From Burkholderiales bacterium PBB2 (GTDB lineage Bacteria > Pseudomonadota > Gammaproteobacteria > Burkholderiales > Burkholderiaceae_C): a stretch of 64,000 bases of DNA. This document shows positions 23,497-32,420 of this stretch, in pieces. The position numbers and the translations under genes are program-made. The notes beneath the pieces are model-generated. The model ran no database searches, had not been told where the DNA came from, and saw only the letters and a list, made by a program, of their open reading frames with translations. Numbering within the stretch: position 1 is the first letter of the stretch; every line of letters starts with the position of its first letter. Where the stretch lies: positions 62,001-126,000 of the forward strand of contig NKIM01000014.1 in assembly GCA_002255955.1 (NCBI GenBank), read 5' to 3'.

Positions 23497-24200
23497 GGGC
23501 CGTGGTCAACCTGCTCACGCCGGCGCACGAGCATGAGTTCGAGGCCACCCATGGCCTGCCGGAAGCCCTGCCCCGGGGTGAGACCCAGCTCTGGCAAGGC
23601 AGCCCCAGCGCCGTGCTGATGGCCCGTCAGGCCCTGCATCTGGACCTGGTTCTGGTCTATTTCGGCGCCCTGCTGCTCTGGCGCGGCGTGGGCAGCTGGT
23701 ACGACGGCGAGACCCTGGCGCAGACCCTCTGGGCCCTGACCCGCATGCTGGCACCGATCTCGCTGGCCGTGCTGCTGATCGGCGGCCTGGCCTGGCTGAT
23801 GGCGCGCAGCACCGTCTACACCATCACCGACCGCCGCGTCGTGATGCGCGTCGGTGTGGTGCTCAGCATCACCTTCAACCTGCCGTTTGCGCAGATCGCC
23901 TCGGCCGGCTTCCGCGAGCGCGGCCGTGGCCAGGGCGGCGACATCGTGCTCAGCCTGGGCGGCGAGGACCGCATCGCCTATCTGCATCTGTGGCCGCATG
24001 TGCGGCCCTGGCAGCTCAAGCGCACCCAGCCCATGCTGCGTGCCCTGAGCGATGCCAAAGCGGTGGCCCAGACCCTGGCCACGGCCTTGCAGGAGGCTGA
24101 AGCCGCACGCAGCGCCCTGCCACTGCGGGCCGTGGGCGCCGTCAGCGCACGGGGCGGTGTGCCCACCCTGATCGCCAATCCAGAGGCCCAGCTCGCCTGA
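23493..24200 (+). CDS. puhB: Photosynthetic complex assembly protein PuhB
   Basis: PuhB helps reaction-centre assembly in purple bacteria. The 235-residue protein has the family's two or three membrane helices (about 49-66 and 82-107) followed by a PH-like domain with YTITDRRVVMRVGVVLSITFN. Translation starts at a GTG overlapping the puhA stop codon. Position after puhA and length agree with the family. Confidence 0.9.
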   Translation: MRAVVNLLTPAHEHEFEATHGLPEALPRGETQLWQGSPSAVLMARQALHLDLVLVYFGALLLWRGVGSWYDGETLAQTLWALTRMLAPISLAVLLIGGLAWLMARSTVYTITDRRVVMRVGVVLSITFNLPFAQIASAGFRERGRGQGGDIVLSLGGEDRIAYLHLWPHVRPWQLKRTQPMLRALSDAKAVAQTLATALQEAEAARSALPLRAVGAVSARGGVPTLIANPEAQLA

Positions 24201-24222
24201 GCAGGCCAGGAGTTTGAACACC

Positions 24223-24696
24223 ATGTTGAGCCCGAGCCTGAAGTCCAAACTCCCCATCCTGCCCGTGGCAGCCATGGCCGCCCTGGTGCTGAGCAGCCTG
24301 CTGGGCGTCGGCCTGGTGCGCGTGGCCGGCATCAGCACCGTGCAGCAGGCCGACGCGGCCACCTATGCCAGCCGCCTTTTACGCTTCCAGGACCGCAGCG
24401 ACGGTGGCATCGATGTGCTCGATGCCCGCAGCGATGTCCTGCTCAGCACGGTAGCGCCGGGCAGCAACGGCTTTCTGCGCAGCACCATGCGCGGCCTGGT
24501 GCGCGAACGCAAGCGCCAGGGCCTGGGCCCCGAAACCCCGTTTGAGTTGCTGGGCCGGGTGGATGGCCGCCTGACCCTGCTCGACCCCGGCACCGGCCGG
24601 CGCATTGATCTTGAATCCTTCGGTCCCAGCAACTCGGCGGTGTTCGCCAGCTTGCTGCCCCCTGCCACTGGAGACGCCCATGTCGCACAGCGCTGA
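24223..24696 (+). CDS. puhC: Photosynthetic complex assembly protein PuhC
   Basis: A single-pass membrane protein that supports RC-LH1 assembly. The 157-residue product has an N-terminal anchor (about 12-34), then a periplasmic domain with [15 protein letters not shown] and [18 protein letters not shown], which match the PuhC family. Start ATG at 24223 lies ten bases after AGGAG; an upstream TTG at 24214 is too close to that site. The 3' end overlaps acsF by 17 bases. Confidence 0.88.
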   Translation: MLSPSLKSKLPILPVAAMAALVLSSLLGVGLVRVAGISTVQQADAATYASRLLRFQDRSDGGIDVLDARSDVLLSTVAPGSNGFLRSTMRGLVRERKRQGLGPETPFELLGRVDGRLTLLDPGTGRRIDLESFGPSNSAVFASLLPPATGDAHVAQR

Positions 24697-25765
24697 AAAC
24701 ACCTTGCTGCAAAGCCCCGAAGATGCCGCCCGCCTGGCCAAGGCGCAGACGGTGCTGACGCCGCGCTTCTACACCACCGACTACGCGGCCATGGACCGGC
24801 TGGACATCAGCTCCATCCGTGCCGAGTGGGACGTGATGATGGCCGAGTACGAGGGCGACAACAACCACGACCATTTTCAGCGCACGCCCGAGTTCGCGGC
24901 CGAGGTGGCCGCGTCGTCGGCGCGCTGGACGCCGCAGCTGCGCCGCGATTTCCAGGAGTTCCTGGTCAGCTCCTTGACCAGCGAATACTCCGGCTGCGTG
25001 CTCTACAACGAGATCCAGAAAAACATCAGCAACCCCGAGATCAAGCAGCTGATGCGCTACATGACCCGCGATGAATCGCGCCATGCCAGCTTCATCAACC
25101 AGTCGCTCAAGGACTTCGGCCTGGGCGTGGACCTGCTCAATCTGAAGCAAACCAAGGCCTACACCTACTTCAAGCCCAAGTACATCTTCTACGCGACCTA
25201 TCTGTCCGAGAAGATCGGCTATGCGCGCTACATCACCATCTACCGCCAGCTCGAGCGCCACCCGGAGCTGCGCTTCCATCCGATCTTTCGCTGGTTCGAA
25301 CGCTGGTGCAATGACGAGTTCCGCCATGGCGAGTCTTTCGCTCTGCTGATGCGCGCCCAGCCCGAGCTGCTGCGCGGCGCCAACACGCTATGGATCCGCT
25401 TTTTTCTGCTCGCCGTCTACGCCACCATGTATGTGCGCGACCACACGCGGCCCTGGTTGTCCGAGGCCCTGGGCATGGACCCCACGGAGTACGACTACCG
25501 GGTGTTCGAGATCACCACCGAGATCAGCCGCCAGGTCTTCCCGCTCAGCCTGGACACCGACAACCCGGCCTTCCGCGCCGGCATGGACCGCCTCTGCGTG
25601 CTCTCAGCCGCCAGCGAGCGCGCCAAGCAGCGCGGCGGCTTGATCGGTCGCCTGCAGCAAGGCCTGTGCGCCGCACGCGCCGCCCTGTGCTTCGGCCGCC
25701 TCTACCTGCTGCCCACCCTCAAGCACGAGCTGCCCCGCGAGATGCGCGTGGCGCCGAGCTGGTGA
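24680..25765 (+). CDS. acsF: Aerobic Mg-protoporphyrin IX monomethyl ester (oxidative) cyclase
   Basis: AcsF is the diiron, oxygen-dependent cyclase that forms ring E. The 361-residue protein shows the carboxylate-bridged diiron ligands, including DESRH at 131-135 and NDEFRHGES near 210, and the conserved segment [18 protein letters not shown] at 24680 was chosen over an upstream alternative in the same frame (24605) because it fits the family N-terminus. It lies between puhC and puhE, an order known from Rubrivivax. No anaerobic cyclase bchE is in the window. Confidence 0.94.
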   Translation: MSHSAENTLLQSPEDAARLAKAQTVLTPRFYTTDYAAMDRLDISSIRAEWDVMMAEYEGDNNHDHFQRTPEFAAEVAASSARWTPQLRRDFQEFLVSSLTSEYSGCVLYNEIQKNISNPEIKQLMRYMTRDESRHASFINQSLKDFGLGVDLLNLKQTKAYTYFKPKYIFYATYLSEKIGYARYITIYRQLERHPELRFHPIFRWFERWCNDEFRHGESFALLMRAQPELLRGANTLWIRFFLLAVYATMYVRDHTRPWLSEALGMDPTEYDYRVFEITTEISRQVFPLSLDTDNPAFRAGMDRLCVLSAASERAKQRGGLIGRLQQGLCAARAALCFGRLYLLPTLKHELPREMRVAPSW

Positions 25766-25791
25766 ACCCGCAGGAACTTGGAGTCAGCACC

Positions 25792-26559
25792 ATGCAGCAC
25801 GGCGGGCCCGCGCTCTACACCCTGCTGCTGTGGTGGTTCAGCACAGGCGTGATCCTTTATCTGAACGGCTTGCCGCGCGCCACCCACAAGTGGACCTTTG
25901 GCGCCGCGACCGTGCTGCTGGGCGTGGCCTTGCTGGGCGTGGCGGCTTCGGCCGATGACACCCGGGTCAGCGGCGCTTACCTGGCCTTCACCTCGGCCCT
26001 GACGGTCTGGGCCTGGCAGGAGGTCGGCTTTCTGCTCGGCTATGTCACCGGCCCGCGGCGCATCGCCTGCCCGCCGAGTTCACGCGGCTGGCGCCGGGTG
26101 GGCCATGCGGTGATGGCCATCCTGTACCACGAGCTGGCCCTGCTCGTGCTGGGCGGCGCCATCGCGGCGCTGAGCTGGGGCCAGCCCAACCAGCTGGCGC
26201 TCTGGACCTTTGCCGTGCTCTGGCTGATGCGGCTGTCGGCCAAGCTCAATGTCTTCCTGGGTGTTCGCAATCTCAACGAGCAGTTCCTGCCCGAGCATCT
26301 GCGTTACATGCACAGCTACTTCCGCCAGCGGCCGGGCAATGGCTTGTTCCCGGTCTGCGTGATCGCCATCAGCGCCCTGACCGGCCTGGCCTGGCACAGC
26401 GCCGTGGCCAATCAGCTGGGCGCCTTCGAGACCAGCGCCTGCAGCTTTGTCGCCATGCTGCTGAGCCTGGCCCTGCTGGAGCATTGGTTCATGGTGCTGC
26501 CCCTGCCGAGCGAGAAGCTCTGGGACTGGGGCATGCGTTCGCGAGCGCCACACGCCTGA
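25792..26559 (+). CDS. puhE: Photosynthetic complex assembly protein PuhE (DUF3623)
   Basis: A polytopic membrane protein linked to photosystem assembly. The 255-residue product has about seven hydrophobic segments and the family blocks LLWWFSTGVILYLNGLPRAT and LRLSAKLNVFLGVRNLNEQF (here beginning WLMRLSAKLN). The ATG at 25792 has TTGGAG upstream. The open frame continuing back to 25390 lies inside acsF and is not used. It is the last gene of the rightward superoperon. Confidence 0.9.
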   Translation: MQHGGPALYTLLLWWFSTGVILYLNGLPRATHKWTFGAATVLLGVALLGVAASADDTRVSGAYLAFTSALTVWAWQEVGFLLGYVTGPRRIACPPSSRGWRRVGHAVMAILYHELALLVLGGAIAALSWGQPNQLALWTFAVLWLMRLSAKLNVFLGVRNLNEQFLPEHLRYMHSYFRQRPGNGLFPVCVIAISALTGLAWHSAVANQLGAFETSACSFVAMLLSLALLEHWFMVLPLPSEKLWDWGMRSRAPHA

Positions 26560-26609
26560 GGCGATGCGCGGTGGGCACGCGGTGGGCGCGCGCCGGCTCA
26601 CCGCCCCGC

Positions 26610-26644
26610 GAGCCAGGCATCATGCCGTGAGTCAGGCATCATGC
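26610..26644 (+). repeat. Tandem direct repeat at the heme oxygenase start
   Basis: GAGCCAGGCATCATGC (26610-26625) and GAGTCAGGCATCATGC (26629-26644) differ at one base and follow each other directly. Each contains a ribosome-site-like AGG and an ATG. The first ATG reads ATG-CCG-TGA and stops; the second opens the heme oxygenase frame. It looks like a small duplication of the translation start region, leaving a two-codon mini-ORF upstream. Confidence 0.65.
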
Positions 26645-27291
26645 GGGCCATGACAAACACCCTCGGACTGGCCGCCCGCCTCAAGCACGACACGCGCAGC
26701 CTGCACACCCAGGCCGAGCGCAGCGGCGTGATGGCCGATCTCTTGCGCGGCCGCCTGGCGCTGGCCGACTACTGCGCCCTCTTGCGCAATCTTCAAGCCA
26801 TCTACGCGGCCCTGGAACAAGGGCTCGATCAACACCGGGCCGATGCGCGGCTGAGCCGGCTCTGGCAGCCCGAACTGCGCCGCCTACCGGCCCTGATTCA
26901 AGATCTGGAGCGCCTGCACGAAGGCGACTGGCGAGCCGAGCTGGCCTTGATGCCGGCCAGCCAGGCCTATGCCGCCCGCCTGGAACAGCTGGCGCAAGAA
27001 CAGCCCCTGCTGCTGCTGGCCCATGCCTATCTGCGCTACCTCGGCGACCTCTACGGCGGGCAGATGATGGCCCGCCTGGTCCGCCAGCACTACGGCCTGT
27101 CGGGCGGCGAGGGCACGGCGTTCTATGCCTTCGGCGAAGCCGCCGAAGTGGAGCGTTTGAAACAGCAGTTTCGCGCCGGCCTTGATGCGCTGAACCTGAA
27201 CGCCGAGCAGGCCGATGCCGTGGTGGCCGAGGCCTGCGAGGCGTTTCAAAGGCACCAGCAGCTGTTCGAGGAACTGCAGCTGGCGGCCTGA
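26641..27291 (+). CDS. bphO: Biliverdin-forming heme oxygenase (BphO/HemO type)
   Basis: Heme oxygenase makes the biliverdin chromophore for the bacteriophytochrome encoded next to it. The 216-residue protein has the proximal heme histidine in TRSLHTQAERSGVM (His22) and the distal-helix signature YLRYLGDLYGGQMMARL. Length is typical for bacterial enzymes. A second ATG three codons later could be the true start. It is convergent with bphP (57 bases apart) rather than in its operon. Function by family and neighbourhood is well supported. Confidence 0.9.
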   Translation: MRAMTNTLGLAARLKHDTRSLHTQAERSGVMADLLRGRLALADYCALLRNLQAIYAALEQGLDQHRADARLSRLWQPELRRLPALIQDLERLHEGDWRAELALMPASQAYAARLEQLAQEQPLLLLAHAYLRYLGDLYGGQMMARLVRQHYGLSGGEGTAFYAFGEAAEVERLKQQFRAGLDALNLNAEQADAVVAEACEAFQRHQQLFEELQLAA

Positions 27292-27348
27292 TCCTGAACA
27301 GGCCCGGGCAGCGGCCCTGACTGCTTCCGCGAGGCTGCCCCCGCGAGC

Positions 27349-29619
27349 CTACTCCCGGGACAGCAGCTTGCGGATCTGACCGTACAGCCGCGTTGCCCGC
27401 CGGGTCGACACTTCCAGCTCCTGCAAGAGCGGCGCCACCGGCGGGCCACCGCGTGCATCGGCAATGTCCATGGCCGCCAGGCTGGCATTGGTCAGGATGG
27501 CCGAGATCACCTGATCGGCTTCGCCAGAGGTGGCGGCTGAATCGGTTGCTGAACCGGCCGTTCCAGCCGCTGCCCCAACCGCGCCCGAGGCGTCATGCGC
27601 CACCTGGCGCAAGGTCGCTTCGAGGTTGAGGCGTGCGCTGTCACTGCGGCGCGCCTCGCGCAGATCGATCAGGGTCAGCACCGAACCGAGGGCCAGGCCC
27701 TCGCGGCTGGACACCGGCTCGGCATGCACAGCCATGGGCACCGGCTCGCCGTCCAGGCCGATCAGCTCCAGCTCGCGCCGCCAGCCATGCTGGGACTGGC
27801 GCATCTGCGCCAAAGCCTGATCCACGGCCGGCGCAGCCGCAAACAGGCAGGCGATGTCGCAGCCCTTGTCCAGCGGCGCACCGCGCAAGGCCACCAAGGC
27901 CTCGTTGGCAAAGACCAGACGGCCCTGGGCATCGGCCACCAGCACCGGCTCGCGCGAACCTGCCACGGCGCCGCGGATCTTGCCCAGCTGATGCTCGGCG
28001 ATCAGCAGGCGCACGGCCTGCACCTGCACGATGATGTCCACCAGGGCCACGCCGATGCCGCGCGCCAGGGCCAGCTCGGTGTTCGACCAGGGCACGGCCG
28101 TGCCCCGCACGATCTCTGACCAAGCCGCGAACGAGCGCCGCGGCGACAACTCCAGCGGGTTGTTGGCCACCATGGGCTTGGCCGGATCGCCGGCCCAGGT
28201 GATGCTGTGCAGCTGCTCCTTGCGGAACCACATCAGCCAATCGGGGCTGTTGGTCGACAGGCGCACGGCCAGCACACCGCTGGCGGTCGGCGTCAGGCTG
28301 CTCAGGCTGGGCTGGGCCTGGCTGACCGAGGAGCAGGCAAACAGGGAGCCATCCGACAGGAACTGAACCTGATCCTGCACCTGGACTTGCGCCTGGGACT
28401 GCACCCAGCTCAGCAAGGCGCGCAGCTCCGGCGTCGACGGCGTTTCACCCGAGACGATCACCTCGCCCTCGCTAAACAAGGCGGCGCCGGTGGCATCGAG
28501 CGGCTGCAGCAAGGTGCGCGAATTGCGCATCAAGGCATAACGCCAATCGCCCTCGGCCGAGGTGGCCTCGACCAGGCGTTGCTCCAGGCGGCGCACCATC
28601 AGTGCCACCTGGGCATGGGCATAGTTCTCGATGGCCGAGATGCGGGTGGAGGCCACCTCGGCCAGCAGGTCCGCCGCCGCCCGCACCGTGGAGCGCAGAT
28701 GGCGCGGCGTGTAGTGGTGGGCGGCGATCAGGCCCCAGAGCTGGCCCTCCCGCACCAGCGAGGCCGTCAAGGTGGCCGTGACGCCCATATTGCGCAGGTA
28801 CTGCAGATGGATGGGCGACATGCTGCGCAGCTGGCACATCGACATGTCCAGCGGCTCTTGCGTCTCCGGCAGCAGTTCCGGGATCAGCGGCGACGGGCTG
28901 GCGTTGACATCAACCAGCATGCGCACCCGATTCAGCAGGTAGAGGGCGCGTGCGCGCTGCGGGATGTCGCTGGCTGGGTAGTGGTGGCCGAGCAGGGATT
29001 CCAGCTTGGGATGGCGCGCCTCGGCGATCACCTTGCCATGGCCGTCCGGGTCGAACTTGTAGACCATGACTCGGTCATAGCCGGTCAGGTGGCGCAGCAC
29101 CTCGACGACTGCATCGGCCAGCACCCCGACCGAGGGCGCAGCGCCGAAGCGCTGCAAGGCCTCGGTCAGCGTCGAGGCCATGACCTCGGGCGGCAGGTCC
29201 TCCGGGACCGGACCGCCCAGCTCGCTGGCCCAGGCGCCAGCCGGTTCCAGCTCCAGCACCAGCAGGCCCTCGGATGGCCGATGCAAGGCCGCGTCGAAGC
29301 GCCCGGGCCGCGGCCCCAGGCTGCACTGGAAGGACTGAGGCTCGCGCAACTCGGCATGGGCGCGCAGCGGAAGCACCCAATCGGCGGCATCGCCACCCAG
29401 GTCTTGCAAGGGCCGCTGCAGCAGCGCTTCGGTCGGCAGGCCCAGCAGGCGGGCGACATTGCCGCTGCATTGCAGCACCTGCAGATCGCGCTCACGCAGC
29501 ACCAGCAAGGCGCCATGCGCCTGCACGGAGCCGGCCAGATGGATCAGCTCGCGCTCGCAGTTGCTGAGGTCGGCCTGGCCGAAAGCCGGCGCTGCCGACG
29601 ACGGGACGTGGGAACTCAT
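27349..29619 (-). CDS. bphP: Bacteriophytochrome without histidine-kinase domain (BphP1-like)
   Basis: A red/far-red photoreceptor. In the 756-residue product the N-terminal PAS domain carries the biliverdin-binding cysteine (Cys21, LSNCERELIHLAG), the GAF domain has HYPASDIPQRARALYL and LWGLIAAHH, and the PHY domain has the tongue motif PRRSFAAW. Then comes a PAS domain (about 505-625) and a short helical C-terminus. There is no phospho-acceptor/ATP-binding kinase module, so it should signal by protein contact. This is the architecture of BphP1 proteins that act on PpsR2. It follows ppsR2 by a few bases. A TTG at 29631 overlapping the ppsR2 stop could add four residues. Confidence 0.92.
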   Translation of the reverse strand: MSSHVPSSAAPAFGQADLSNCERELIHLAGSVQAHGALLVLRERDLQVLQCSGNVARLLGLPTEALLQRPLQDLGGDAADWVLPLRAHAELREPQSFQCSLGPRPGRFDAALHRPSEGLLVLELEPAGAWASELGGPVPEDLPPEVMASTLTEALQRFGAAPSVGVLADAVVEVLRHLTGYDRVMVYKFDPDGHGKVIAEARHPKLESLLGHHYPASDIPQRARALYLLNRVRMLVDVNASPSPLIPELLPETQEPLDMSMCQLRSMSPIHLQYLRNMGVTATLTASLVREGQLWGLIAAHHYTPRHLRSTVRAAADLLAEVASTRISAIENYAHAQVALMVRRLEQRLVEATSAEGDWRYALMRNSRTLLQPLDATGAALFSEGEVIVSGETPSTPELRALLSWVQSQAQVQVQDQVQFLSDGSLFACSSVSQAQPSLSSLTPTASGVLAVRLSTNSPDWLMWFRKEQLHSITWAGDPAKPMVANNPLELSPRRSFAAWSEIVRGTAVPWSNTELALARGIGVALVDIIVQVQAVRLLIAEHQLGKIRGAVAGSREPVLVADAQGRLVFANEALVALRGAPLDKGCDIACLFAAAPAVDQALAQMRQSQHGWRRELELIGLDGEPVPMAVHAEPVSSREGLALGSVLTLIDLREARRSDSARLNLEATLRQVAHDASGAVGAAAGTAGSATDSAATSGEADQVISAILTNASLAAMDIADARGGPPVAPLLQELEVSTRRATRLYGQIRKLLSRE

Positions 29620-29627
29620 GGACGGTT

Positions 29628-31100
29628 TCAATTGATCGGATGCGCCGTGGCCATGCCGGGCGTACCCGTCTCAGGCCCGGCCAGGCCATGCACCTGCATG
29701 CGCTGCTGCAGCGCCTCCACACTCAGGCCCAGGGCGGTGGCGGCGGTCTCGATCTGGCCACCGGTGCGCAACAAGGCATTGGCGATCAGCTGGCGCTCGG
29801 CCCTTTGCGCCACCTGGACCATCAGGTCCTGAAGGGGCACACGGCCGACCTGGTCGAACAAACCGGCCAGCACATCCTCGCCGGGGCCACCCGCACCCGC
29901 AACTTGCACCGGCTCGGGCGCCGTGGGCACCAGGCGCAAGATCCAACCGAGGCTGGTCTGCTCGCCCTCGCTCATCAAGGCCGCACTGACCTGCACCGTC
30001 TGCGGCCGGCCGTCGGGCGAACCCACCCTCAGCTCGGCGCCGGCCAGCACGCCGTGGCGGTTGACGCGGGCCATCAAGCGGGCCCAGGCACCTTCGGCCG
30101 CCAGCAGCAGCTCGGACACCCTGCGGCCGCGCACTGGGGCTTCGGTGCTGGCACTGCCGCTCAGACGCAAAAACGCCGGGTTGGCCATCTGCACCGCGCC
30201 CGAGGCATCGGTGATGACCACCGCATCGGGGGTGCTTTCCACAAAGGCCGAGACACGGGCCAGCAAGCTGGCGTCGGCGCCGGCGAACTCATCACGGCGC
30301 ATGCGCACCAGCAAGAGCTCTTGTTCATCGGCCCGGAAGGGCGTGGCGCTGATGTCGAGCGCCGGGGCTGGCTTGCCCAGCGGGGCCGCGCTCCCCAAGC
30401 CTCGCACACGGATCTCACCCGCCCGGCCGCTGCTGCGGGCTTGCGAGAGCAGCTCGGTCAGCGCGGGCCGCACCAGTGGCGGCAGGCTGTCGCTGAGGCG
30501 CCGGCCTTGAATCAAGTTGAAGGGCAAGCCCAGCAAGGCGACGGCGGCCTCGTTGGCGTCCTGCACCTGCAGATCGCGTGCGTCGAGCACCAGCACGCCA
30601 TCGTGCGCCGCCTGGAACAAGAGCTGGTAGCGGCTCTCGGCCTGGCGACGGTTCCAGAAATGGCGCTCCAGATCCTGCTGCGCCTCGACAAAACGCTGCT
30701 GAATGGCGGCCACCGCACGCAGATCGCGGCCGACCGCCAGCACCGGCCCGCCGGCACCGAGACGGATGGCCGCCCAGGTCAGGGGCAGCTCTTCGCCGCC
30801 CTGGGCCGGGTGGTTGACCTCGCGCCGGCGTGACACCACGCCCTGGCGGCTGACCTCGTCCAGCAGGGATTGAATCTTGGGCCGGGTGGCGGCGCTGACC
30901 GTGTCGATCCAGCGCTGGCCGACCCAATCGCCGCAGCCTTGCGCGCGCACCGCCTGGCCCTCGGCCACCGAGGAGATCACGCCATCCTTGTCGATGACCA
31001 AGGCGATATCGCTGGCCACGCGGGCGATGGTGCTGGCCAGCTGCGCCGCCAGAGGCGACAGAGCGCTCAGCTCAGGATCAGTTTCGGACTGGGTGGGCAC
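29628..31100 (-). CDS. ppsR2: Second PpsR-type regulator (PpsR2) with divergent DNA-binding helix
   Basis: The product (about 490 residues) has the PpsR domain plan: N-terminal PAS (TIARVASDIALVIDKDGVIS), the shared linker VLAVGRDLRAVAAIQQRFVEAQ, two PAS domains and a C-terminal Fis-like helix pair. It shares clear segments with the PpsR at 9303-10799. The last helix reads SVEALQQRMQVHGL instead of SRQSLYVKLRRYGI, losing the basic residues, and the HTH cysteine is absent. No ATG exists near the front; GTG at 31100 gives an N-terminus in register with PpsR, while a TTG at 31157 would add 19 residues. It forms an operon with bphP, the arrangement known from Bradyrhizobium and Rhodopseudomonas. 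Confidence 0.87.
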   Translation of the reverse strand: MPTQSETDPELSALSPLAAQLASTIARVASDIALVIDKDGVISSVAEGQAVRAQGCGDWVGQRWIDTVSAATRPKIQSLLDEVSRQGVVSRRREVNHPAQGGEELPLTWAAIRLGAGGPVLAVGRDLRAVAAIQQRFVEAQQDLERHFWNRRQAESRYQLLFQAAHDGVLVLDARDLQVQDANEAAVALLGLPFNLIQGRRLSDSLPPLVRPALTELLSQARSSGRAGEIRVRGLGSAAPLGKPAPALDISATPFRADEQELLLVRMRRDEFAGADASLLARVSAFVESTPDAVVITDASGAVQMANPAFLRLSGSASTEAPVRGRRVSELLLAAEGAWARLMARVNRHGVLAGAELRVGSPDGRPQTVQVSAALMSEGEQTSLGWILRLVPTAPEPVQVAGAGGPGEDVLAGLFDQVGRVPLQDLMVQVAQRAERQLIANALLRTGGQIETAATALGLSVEALQQRMQVHGLAGPETGTPGMATAHPIN

Positions 31101-31283
31101 GGCGAAGGTTCTCAATCGGGTGAGTATGGCCGGTGCTGCTGACGCAGCCACCGGCAAACCCGCCGGAACTTATCACAAACAGCCCGGGCTTCGCTCCGAA
31201 GCACCCCGGCAGATACCCGGGCGTGCGCGCGGCGAAGCCTGTGCCTCGACAGGGCGAAGCGGTGAGACGGGCCGAGCCGGACC

Positions 31284-32420
31284 TCAGCCCGGATTGGCCA
31301 GCTTGGGCGAAGTGACCGGCAAGCCGTCCAGCACCTTCAACTCCTCGGGCGTCAGCGCCGCCGTGCCGGGCGGCAGCGCTGCGGCACCGGACACCATGGC
31401 GGGCACTGGCACCGGCGAGAGCTTCAGCAACTCGGGGTGATGCTTGGCCATCTCGGCGCCGTACAGCGGCTTGTGCGCGCCCTGGTGGCAGGTGGCGCAG
31501 TTGACCTTGGCGACATCACCGCCCGGGCCCAGGCGCTGGACCGGAAAGGTGTCGGTCAGCGGCAGCAGGTGCTGCTGGTTCAGCTCACGCGTCATGCGGA
31601 GGCCATGCCAGGCCGTCAGGCGCGGCGGCGAGCTGTTGTTCCAGTCGCCGAAGCTGCGCGTGTTGTGGCACTGGGTGCAGTTGACGCCCAGCGACTTGGA
31701 CATGTGGACCATCAGGCCATAAGTCCACTCAGCCTGCTTGGTCGAGTGCTGGTTGCCAGCCGGCAAGGCCTCGGTGCCTGCCACCCGGATCGGATCGGCG
31801 CCGAGCAGGAAGCTGCTGAAGGGATCGTTGGGCAACGAGCTCAGGCCGACCTGGACCGCGGGCTCATTCTGGCCGGCCTTGTCGCCGGCAAAATTGTTGG
31901 CACCCTTGGGCTCCAGCGGCTTGAACCAGACCTCCTTGGGCACCGGCTCGCCGCGGTGGCAGGTGAAGCAGGTCACGCCGGTCTTGCCCACATGGGTCTG
32001 CCAGTTGCTGTTGACGCTTTGCGTCATCACCAGCATGCGCCGCGCCACCACCTTGGTGTAGAGCGAGTCGTCGGCGAAGTTCTGCACATTGTGGCAATGC
32101 ACACAGCCCTGCTTGGGCGCCACCCAGTTGGTCATCGCCACCATGGTGCGGCTGAACTCGCCCACGCTCAGGTGGCCGAGGACCTTGACGTTCTGGTAGA
32201 TCTGGCCTGCCTTGGGGCCATCGGGCGAGGCGGCTTCGAGCGGCTCGGGCGCCTGGTTGTTGGCGGCCTGCTCGGCCAGCAGGCGCGGGTTGTAGACCTG
32301 CTCCATGCCGGTGCCGCGGTAACCGCGCTGCACGGTCTCGACCGGCGGCCGCTCGCAGCCACTGAGCAAGACCAGCAGGCCCAAGCTCAAGCTGGCGATG
32401 TGGATTCGTTTCATCATCAT
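31284..32420 (-). CDS. pufC: Photosynthetic reaction centre tetraheme cytochrome c subunit
   Basis: PufC sits on the periplasmic face of the reaction centre and re-reduces the special pair. The 378-residue precursor is a lipoprotein: hydrophobic signal and lipobox LLSGC with Cys22. Four heme motifs are present: CVHCH (106-110), CFTCH (151-155), CTQCH (248-252) and CATCH (308-312), with the usual Met-containing helices before them. Start ATG is preceded by GGAG and overlaps the stop of the 76-residue ORF that separates it from pufM. It is the last gene of the leftward puf operon. Confidence 0.96.
   Translation of the reverse strand: MMMKRIHIASLSLGLLVLLSGCERPPVETVQRGYRGTGMEQVYNPRLLAEQAANNQAPEPLEAASPDGPKAGQIYQNVKVLGHLSVGEFSRTMVAMTNWVAPKQGCVHCHNVQNFADDSLYTKVVARRMLVMTQSVNSNWQTHVGKTGVTCFTCHRGEPVPKEVWFKPLEPKGANNFAGDKAGQNEPAVQVGLSSLPNDPFSSFLLGADPIRVAGTEALPAGNQHSTKQAEWTYGLMVHMSKSLGVNCTQCHNTRSFGDWNNSSPPRLTAWHGLRMTRELNQQHLLPLTDTFPVQRLGPGGDVAKVNCATCHQGAHKPLYGAEMAKHHPELLKLSPVPVPAMVSGAAALPPGTAALTPEELKVLDGLPVTSPKLANPG

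Noticed and set aside
30161-30418. Extra small ORFs inside ppsR2
   Set aside because: Alternate-frame shadows of a GC-rich gene without ribosome sites or conserved motifs.
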